Assembly (NCBI RefSeq): GCF_000719285.1
Contig: NZ_JOFS01000011.1
Span: 62,001 to 126,000, forward strand
Length of the DNA: 64,000 nt
Reading direction: 5' to 3'
From: Streptomyces bicolor
Lineage (GTDB): Bacteria > Actinomycetota > Actinomycetes > Streptomycetales > Streptomycetaceae
Part shown: positions 59,222 through 64,000 of the stretch, piece after piece
Layout of the letters: each line of letters opens with the position of its first letter
How positions within the stretch are numbered: the stretch's first letter is position 1
Translations under genes and position numbers: made by a program
The notes under the pieces: model-generated
Seen by the model: the letters and a program-made list of their open reading frames with translations, nothing else
The model's database searches: none
Told to the model about the DNA's origin: nothing

Positions 59222-60304
59222 CTACGAGGGTGAGCCGACGGCGACTTCGTCGACGATGTGCTGGTACTCCTCCTGAGCCGGGGCGGCAACACGCTCCTCG
59301 CGGCCGCGCCTCCCGTTGAGCGACATCCAGATCGGGCAGGAGTCGACGGTGTCGGCATCCACGGTGTGCCCGGTGATCCTGCGGCCGGTACGCGCCTCGT
59401 ACACATCGATGCGGTAGCGGGCCCGGTAGAAGGTCAGGCTCGCCTCGCCCCCCTCATACATGCAGACCAGGTCGAGCTCGCGTCGGACGATTCGGCTGCA
59501 CACCACCAGCTGAACGTCATCGGGGTCCGGCTCGCCGGATCGGCCGGCCGGGGCCGTGACCACCGGGTCGGTGCCCTTCTCCTCATCGATGAGGACCACG
59601 GGATGCGGGCCGCTCCCGCCGTAAGGCGCCGCCTTGGCGTACGAGGCGCCAGGGTGGGTGCACAGCCGCCCGAAGTCACGCAGATAGTACGGCCGGCTGA
59701 CCATGACGACGTCACCGAGCGAGGACAGCGCGACCGCCCACACCACCACGCCCGCCACGGTCACCAGCCCCGCTCCCGCGAGAACCCGCCGACCCGGCGG
59801 TGTCGGCACAGGCTCCCGGAGTTCGACCGCCTGGACCAGCGCTTCACGGTCGGTCACGGTACGGAAGGTGACGTACCGCTGCTTGCCGCCGTCGAGCCAC
59901 GAGAGCCGCCAGGCCCCCTTCCCGGCCTCGCCTCCCGCCACGGGGCCGACTCCCTCCACCGCGTCCCAGGCGACGGCGATCGTCTCCGTTCCTCCCCCTC
60001 CCACCAGCAGACCGCCGTCGCATACCGCGTACCAGCGACTCCCGGCCCGCCCGATCAGCCAATACACAAAGCCGCCCCAGGAACCCACCAACCAGAGGAA
60101 CACCGCGACGGGTCTGACGCCCGGGTCGAAGTCCAACTCGGACAAGGCCTCGATGAGGAACAGCACCATCGCCCAGTCGAAACCGAGCTTGGCGATCACC
60201 AGGACCAGCGCAGACCGGCGCTCACGGTGCACCCGCCGCACCTCACCGAACCCGTACCGCGTCGCCGACCCCGACAGTGAACGCCGTAGCCGCCACTGCC
60301 CCAT
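59222..60304 (-). CDS. Hypothetical membrane protein (360 aa)
   Basis: The N-terminal half has two spans (LGFDWAMVLFLIEALSEL and AVFLWLVGSWGGFVYWLIG) followed by a soluble strand-rich segment (GLLVGGGGTETIAVAWDAVEGVG), and a third span (AGLVTVAGVVVWAVALS) with a C-terminal domain of about 160 residues containing three Cys (RLCTHPGA, VVCSRI, VDSCPIWM). No family recognised. ATG at 60304 with GGGAGGG upstream. Monocistronic and divergent from the 60644 methyltransferase. Confidence 0.72.
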   Translation of the reverse strand: MGQWRLRRSLSGSATRYGFGEVRRVHRERRSALVLVIAKLGFDWAMVLFLIEALSELDFDPGVRPVAVFLWLVGSWGGFVYWLIGRAGSRWYAVCDGGLLVGGGGTETIAVAWDAVEGVGPVAGGEAGKGAWRLSWLDGGKQRYVTFRTVTDREALVQAVELREPVPTPPGRRVLAGAGLVTVAGVVVWAVALSSLGDVVMVSRPYYLRDFGRLCTHPGASYAKAAPYGGSGPHPVVLIDEEKGTDPVVTAPAGRSGEPDPDDVQLVVCSRIVRRELDLVCMYEGGEASLTFYRARYRIDVYEARTGRRITGHTVDADTVDSCPIWMSLNGRRGREERVAAPAQEEYQHIVDEVAVGSPS

Positions 60305-60469
60305 GTGCCCTCCCCAGTGGGACTTCCCGTCGTTTTTTCCTTCCGCCAGCCTCGAGTGCGGCGCGAGATCGAGTCGCGGCATATCGGCACGGTAGCCGCG
60401 CGGTGCCGGGACCGGTCCCGCGGAGTACGGCACGGCCGGCGCCAATTGCCGTGTCCGCGCTGGTCAGTG

Positions 60470-60507
60470 AGTTGGCATTGGGTGATCGGTGGGTCACCCG
60501 GCCAACT
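60470..60507. promoter_or_regulatory. Nested dyad in the divergent intergenic region
   Basis: AGTTGGC...GCCAACT (7-bp arms) encloses GGGTGA...TCACCC (6-bp arms) with an 8-bp centre. It is 137 bp ahead of the methyltransferase ATG and may be an operator or an RNA hairpin. No other feature is visible in this 339-bp gap. Confidence 0.4.
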
Positions 60508-60643
60508 TCTCTGTGTCATCTGCCAGTACGGCGGCCGGACGGGGCGAAGGAAGACTCTCTGCCACGACCGCGGCCCGGCGCGCCTGTGCATCCGGAACGC
60601 CGGCGCGGCCACGTACGGGACGAAGCACAGAAGGGGGCAGCAC

Positions 60644-61387
60644 ATGAGCGTGCAGCAGTACGACGAGATCGGCGAGGCGTTCGAGGGATTCAAGTCCCTG
60701 CCGTTGATGCGTTACGGGGAGGTGCCCAGCTTCCTGGGCCTGGTCGGGGACGTGCGCGGCAGGTCGGTTCTCGATGTGGCGTGCGGTACCGGTTTCTACA
60801 GCAGGGAGTTCAAGCGGCGCGGCGCCACCGAGGTCCTCGGCGTCGACATCTCCGTCGAGATGATCGCCGCCGCGCGGCAGATCGAGCAACGTGACCCGCT
60901 GGGTGCGCGCTACGAGGTAGGTGACGTGGCCGAACTGCGGCCGCTCGGCCGGCGCTTCGACATCGCGGTGGGAGTGCAGTGCCTCAACTACGCCGAGGAC
61001 ATCGCGGCGATGGAGCGGATGTGTCACAACATCCACCGGAGCCTGGTGCCGGGCGGGGAGTTCTTCGTGTTCTGCCAGAAGCCCGACTACCGGTTCGACT
61101 GCGCGTCCCTGGACAGGTACGGCTTCCGCTGCGAGCCCACCGGAGAGGAATCCGAGACGGGCCCGCGTGTGCGGGTCACCGCTCTCCTCGAGCCGCAGCC
61201 GATCAGCATCGTCTCCACGGTCCCGCGCCGCGAGGTGTACGAGGAGTGTCTGCGGGCGACCGGGTTCAGCGCCGTGGAGTGGGTTCCGCTGCAGATCTCC
61301 GAAGCCGGTATCCAGGAGTTCGGCGAGGACTTCTGGGCGGACCTCCTCGCGCACCCGCCACTGGAGATGCTCCGCTGCCGCGCCTGA
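60644..61387 (+). CDS. Class I SAM-dependent methyltransferase
   Basis: A 247-aa protein. SVLDVACGTGFYSREFKRRGATEVLGVDISVEMI is SAM motif I and the acidic post-I position; DIAVGVQCLNYAEDIAAMERMCHNIHRSLVPGGEFFVF covers motifs II and III. The start is QQYDEIGEAFEGFKSLPL, typical of small-molecule O- or N-methyltransferases. ATG at 60644 with AGGGGG upstream. The substrate is unknown, and no biosynthetic cluster surrounds it. Confidence 0.86.
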   Translation: MSVQQYDEIGEAFEGFKSLPLMRYGEVPSFLGLVGDVRGRSVLDVACGTGFYSREFKRRGATEVLGVDISVEMIAAARQIEQRDPLGARYEVGDVAELRPLGRRFDIAVGVQCLNYAEDIAAMERMCHNIHRSLVPGGEFFVFCQKPDYRFDCASLDRYGFRCEPTGEESETGPRVRVTALLEPQPISIVSTVPRREVYEECLRATGFSAVEWVPLQISEAGIQEFGEDFWADLLAHPPLEMLRCRA

Positions 61388-61580
61388 CCGGCCGACCGGC
61401 CTGACCAGTGCCCCGGTGGAGGATGGCGGACCTTGAACCGGGCCTACCTGTCCGGCCTCGCCGACTTCACCGGTCCGGCCGGCGACGCCACCCGGCCCAG
61501 GCCCGGCCGGGTGGCCGCCCGCGCGATCCACCGGCAAGGCATCTCGACTCACCGTCCCGAAGCTGGCACCGTAAACCGGC

Positions 61581-63626
61581 ATGAAGTTGAACGAAGGCGG
61601 ACAAACAGAAAGCTCGGTGCGCTGGAGACTCGTGCTGGCCAGCACCACCATGCTCTTCGTCGAGCTGGCGCTGATCAGATGGGCGGGCGCCAACGTCGTC
61701 CACCTCAGCTACTTTTCGAACTTCATCCTGCTGGGATCGTTCCTCGGGATCGGCATCGGATTCCTGATCCCCGCCGCGCGCGGGCAGTGGCTCAAACGCT
61801 GGACGCCGATCCCGCTCGCGCTTCTCGTCGTCCTGGTGCGCGCGTATCCGGTGCAGGTGCGTCAGAGCAGCAGCGAGGTCATCTACTTCACCGCCGTGAA
61901 GACCACCGGCCTGCCCCAGTGGGTGACCCTGCCGGCCATCTTCCTGCTGACCGCCGTGATCATGGCGGGAATCGGCAAGATCACCGCCGATCTCTTCCGG
62001 CAACTCCCCTCGCTTGACGCCTACCGCTACGACCTGCTCGGCAGCATCGCCGGCTCGGTCTCCTTCGCCGTACTGTCGTGGCTCCGCGCCCCCTCGGTCG
62101 TGTGGGGCGTACTCGCCGCCGCGGCCCTGCTGGTCCTCGGCGGGCGCCGCAACACCCTGCTGTACGGGATCCCCCTCACGGCGATGGTCGCCGCGCTGTT
62201 CCTGGAGACGACCACGACCGGTGTCTCCTGGTCGCCCTACTACAAGATCCAGCTCAAACCCTCGCCGACCGCCACCCGCACCTACTACATCTCCGCCAAC
62301 GGCGTCCCCCACCAGAGCACCGCGCCACTCCCGGTGCTGATGCGCGAGAACTCGCCGTACCGGCAGGCGTACGACCAGACACCCCAGAACCCGCACAAGC
62401 GCGTGCTGATCATCGGGGCCGGCAACGGCAACGACGTCGCCGTCGCGCTGGCGCACGGAGCAGAGCGGGTGGACGCGGTCGAGATCGATCCCCGCCTGCA
62501 GGAGATCGGCGCGACGTTGCACCCCGCCAGGCCCTACGACGACCCCAGAGTGCACACCTACATCGACGACGGACGCGCGTTCCTGGAGCGGACCGACGCC
62601 AAGTACGACCTCATCGTCCTGGCCCTCCCGGACTCCCTGACCCTGGTGTCGGGTGCGAGCAATCTGCGGCTCGAGAGCTACCTGTTCACCCGGCAGGCGT
62701 TCGAGGCCGCGCGCGATCACCTGGCGCCGGACGGCGCATTCGCCATGTACAACTACTACCGCAAGAGCTGGTTGGTGGACCGCTTCGCCGGCGACCTCGA
62801 CAGCGTCTACGGCCACGCACCCTGCATGACGACGTTCAAACGGAACGCGGCCGTGCTGGTGGCCGGGATGACCCCTGCCGACCAGTCCTGCAAGCAGGTC
62901 TGGCAGCCCAGCGGCCCGGTCCCGGCGGCCGCGAGCGATGACCACCCCTTCCCGTATCTGCTCCACCGGGGCATCCCCACGCTCTACCTGGGTGCCCTGG
63001 GCGCGATCCTGCTGGTGACGCTGCTGTCGGTGCGCCTGACCGGGGTTCGCATCCGCAGCACGTTCCGGTACTTCGACATGTTTCTGCTGGGCGCGGCCTT
63101 CATGCTGCTCGAAACGAAGAACGTGATCGGCTTCGCGCTCTACTTCGGTACGACGTGGCTGGTCAACGCCCTCGTCTTCTTCGGTGTTCTGCTCTCCGTC
63201 CTCGCGGCGGTCGAGGTCCGGCGCCGAATGCGACAGGCCAACCAGTTGCTGTTGCAGCTCCTCCTGTTCGGCTCCCTCGCCGTGGCCTGGCTCGTTCCCA
63301 CGCAGGCCGTGCTCTCACTGCCCTTCGCCGGACGTCTGGCCGCCGCCATCGCCCTGGCCTTCGCCCCCATCTTCTGCGCCAACCTCATCTTCTCGGACCG
63401 CCTCGCACAGGCCCCCGACCCGACAGCCGCGTTCGGGGCGAACCTGCTGGGGGCGCTGACCGGGGGCGCGCTGGAGTACCTGGCTCTGGTGACGGGCTAT
63501 CAGGCGTTGCTGCTGGTCGTCGCCACGCTGTACCTGGGGGCATGCGTCGCCATGCGGTTCACCCGGAGGGGGCCGGGCGGGCAGGCGACGCAGGTGCCGG
63601 AGGAGACGGTGGCCGCCAAGACCTGA
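61581..63626 (+). CDS. Spermidine-synthase-like protein with membrane domains
   Basis: A 681-aa protein. An N-terminal membrane domain of about seven spans (from VLASTTMLFVELALIRWAGANVVHLSYFSNFILLG onward), a central aminopropyltransferase/SAM-fold domain (VLIIGAGNGNDVAVALAHGAERVDAVEIDP, about residues 274-303, and TYIDDGRAFLERTDAKYDLIVLALPD), then five more spans. The usual catalytic-Asp region reads ALPDS, so polyamine synthesis is uncertain. Such proteins are often methyltransferase- or lipid-related. ATG at 61581. It follows the methyltransferase by 193 bp on the same strand. Confidence 0.8.
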   Translation: MKLNEGGQTESSVRWRLVLASTTMLFVELALIRWAGANVVHLSYFSNFILLGSFLGIGIGFLIPAARGQWLKRWTPIPLALLVVLVRAYPVQVRQSSSEVIYFTAVKTTGLPQWVTLPAIFLLTAVIMAGIGKITADLFRQLPSLDAYRYDLLGSIAGSVSFAVLSWLRAPSVVWGVLAAAALLVLGGRRNTLLYGIPLTAMVAALFLETTTTGVSWSPYYKIQLKPSPTATRTYYISANGVPHQSTAPLPVLMRENSPYRQAYDQTPQNPHKRVLIIGAGNGNDVAVALAHGAERVDAVEIDPRLQEIGATLHPARPYDDPRVHTYIDDGRAFLERTDAKYDLIVLALPDSLTLVSGASNLRLESYLFTRQAFEAARDHLAPDGAFAMYNYYRKSWLVDRFAGDLDSVYGHAPCMTTFKRNAAVLVAGMTPADQSCKQVWQPSGPVPAAASDDHPFPYLLHRGIPTLYLGALGAILLVTLLSVRLTGVRIRSTFRYFDMFLLGAAFMLLETKNVIGFALYFGTTWLVNALVFFGVLLSVLAAVEVRRRMRQANQLLLQLLLFGSLAVAWLVPTQAVLSLPFAGRLAAAIALAFAPIFCANLIFSDRLAQAPDPTAAFGANLLGALTGGALEYLALVTGYQALLLVVATLYLGACVAMRFTRRGPGGQATQVPEETVAAKT

Positions 63627-63737
63627 GCGACACGGATCGGCGGCCGGCCCACTCAGTGCACATGCGGGCCGCCTGCCGAGCCCCGCTCGAGTCCGGCTCT
63701 CTTGCCTCCCACGCCTCGGCACCGTACGCTCACACGC

Positions 63738-63757
63738 CATACCGACCAGCTGGTATG
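63738..63757. promoter_or_regulatory. TetR-like operator ahead of the oxidoreductase
   Basis: CATACC-N8-GGTATG, whose spacer extends into the perfect palindrome ACCAGCTGGT. It lies 90 bp upstream of the ATG at 63847, in a 220-bp gap. The geometry suits a TetR-family dimer, but no regulator gene is in the window. Confidence 0.6.
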
Positions 63758-63846
63758 TCACCTGGCGACCTCAGCTCGCGCCGACGGGCGATCCGCCCAG
63801 CGTGCCCGCCGCCAGTCCCAAGCGATCGTCCGAGGAGCCGCCGAAG

Positions 63847-64000
63847 ATGAGCCGAACCAACCGCCAGGTGCGCTTGGCCGCGCGTCCCGTGGGAGAGCCG
63901 CGGCCCACCGACTGGGAGCACGTCGAGGAGCCGGTCGGACAACCCGGCGACGGGGAGTTCCTCGTCCAGGTGCTCTGTCTGTCGATCGACCCGGCGATGC
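63847..64000 (+). CDS. NADP-dependent MDR oxidoreductase (CurA/YncB-like), partial
   Basis: The first ~51 codons encode MSRTNRQVRLAARPVGEPRP, then DWEHVEEPVGQPGDGEFLVQVLCLSIDPAM, the standard start of curcumin/prostaglandin-reductase-type quinone-like MDR proteins. The window ends before the Rossmann fold. ATG at 63847. A TetR-like dyad upstream suggests it is inducible. Confidence 0.82.
   Translation, partial: MSRTNRQVRLAARPVGEPRPTDWEHVEEPVGQPGDGEFLVQVLCLSIDPAM

Noticed and set aside
61022..61028. TGTCACA in the methyltransferase coding region, and similar sites at 35391 and 58611
   Set aside because: None has GTC at N16, and the first is inside a gene. Not counted as ECF41-type promoters.
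63639..63673. GGCGGCC/GGCCGCC repeat after the spermidine-synthase-like gene
   Set aside because: A 7-bp stem with a 21-nt loop is weak in DNA of this composition; not called a terminator.

Overview
The base composition (GC-rich with strong GC3 bias), GTG starts, dense overlapping genes and gene content (Hrd-type sigma factor, streptogrisin-type protease, furA-katG pair) point to a Streptomyces or very close actinomycete chromosome. The mix of conserved stress genes and decaying genes suggests an arm-proximal or accessory-rich part of the chromosome. No rRNA, tRNA, CRISPR array or transposase was seen.

Layout. 1-11 kb: PPK2-type polyphosphate kinase, secreted PL3 pectate lyase, SRPBCC protein, a MarR regulator divergent from an amidohydrolase across a clear 22-bp operator, a D-glucarate dehydratase with a broken GntP permease, an F420/PPOX-type oxidoreductase, archease convergent with an RtcB RNA ligase, a CapA-like protein and a phosphoribosyltransferase. 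11-19 kb: small secreted and hypothetical proteins, a polysaccharide pyruvyl transferase, a PEBP protein, two SDRs, an SseB-like protein, a second phosphoribosyltransferase and a group 2 (HrdC-like) sigma factor. 18.7-22.7 kb: a decayed beta-helix gene, an FAD oxidoreductase, a second pyruvyl transferase and a 57-aa repeat protein.

22.7-35.2 kb is one minus-strand cluster of twelve genes, most overlapping by 4 nt. It encodes GmhA-, HldE- and GmhB-like enzymes (an ADP-heptose route), two GT9 heptosyltransferase-like enzymes, five other glycosyltransferases, a NodU/CmcH carbamoyltransferase and a UDP-glucuronate-decarboxylase-like epimerase. I infer that it builds a carbamoylated, heptose-containing surface glycan or secreted glycoconjugate. 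Two 16-bp direct repeats spaced by exactly 31 bp lie ahead of it.

35.5-46 kb: hemerythrin, MFS exporter, a metallophosphoesterase/BON/nucleotidyltransferase operon, an NDH-2-like flavoprotein, furA-katG, and a secreted streptogrisin with a chitin-binding tail. 46.5-50.4 kb: a translationally coupled minus-strand operon of a beta-lactamase-fold serine hydrolase, two paralogous proteins sharing an HLTDWG motif, an unrecognised protein, and a leading 61-aa peptide. This is the best candidate here for an undescribed system. 50.7-53.9 kb: a truncated patatin, a macrolide-type glycosyltransferase, a membrane protein and a GxSxG protein. 53.9-64 kb: galU, two methyltransferases, an ECF41/SigJ sigma factor with its likely NAD(P)-binding target gene, several gene remnants, a membrane-embedded spermidine-synthase-like protein, and the start of an MDR oxidoreductase.

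Two promoter patterns tie genes together. GNNT-N14-16-GGGTAC (the Streptomyces sigma-B-type consensus) stands ahead of at least six transcription units between 12 and 41 kb, including the Hrd-type sigma gene. TGTCACA-N16-xGTC (the ECF41-type pattern) occurs three times between 50 and 58 kb, around the ECF41 sigma gene itself.
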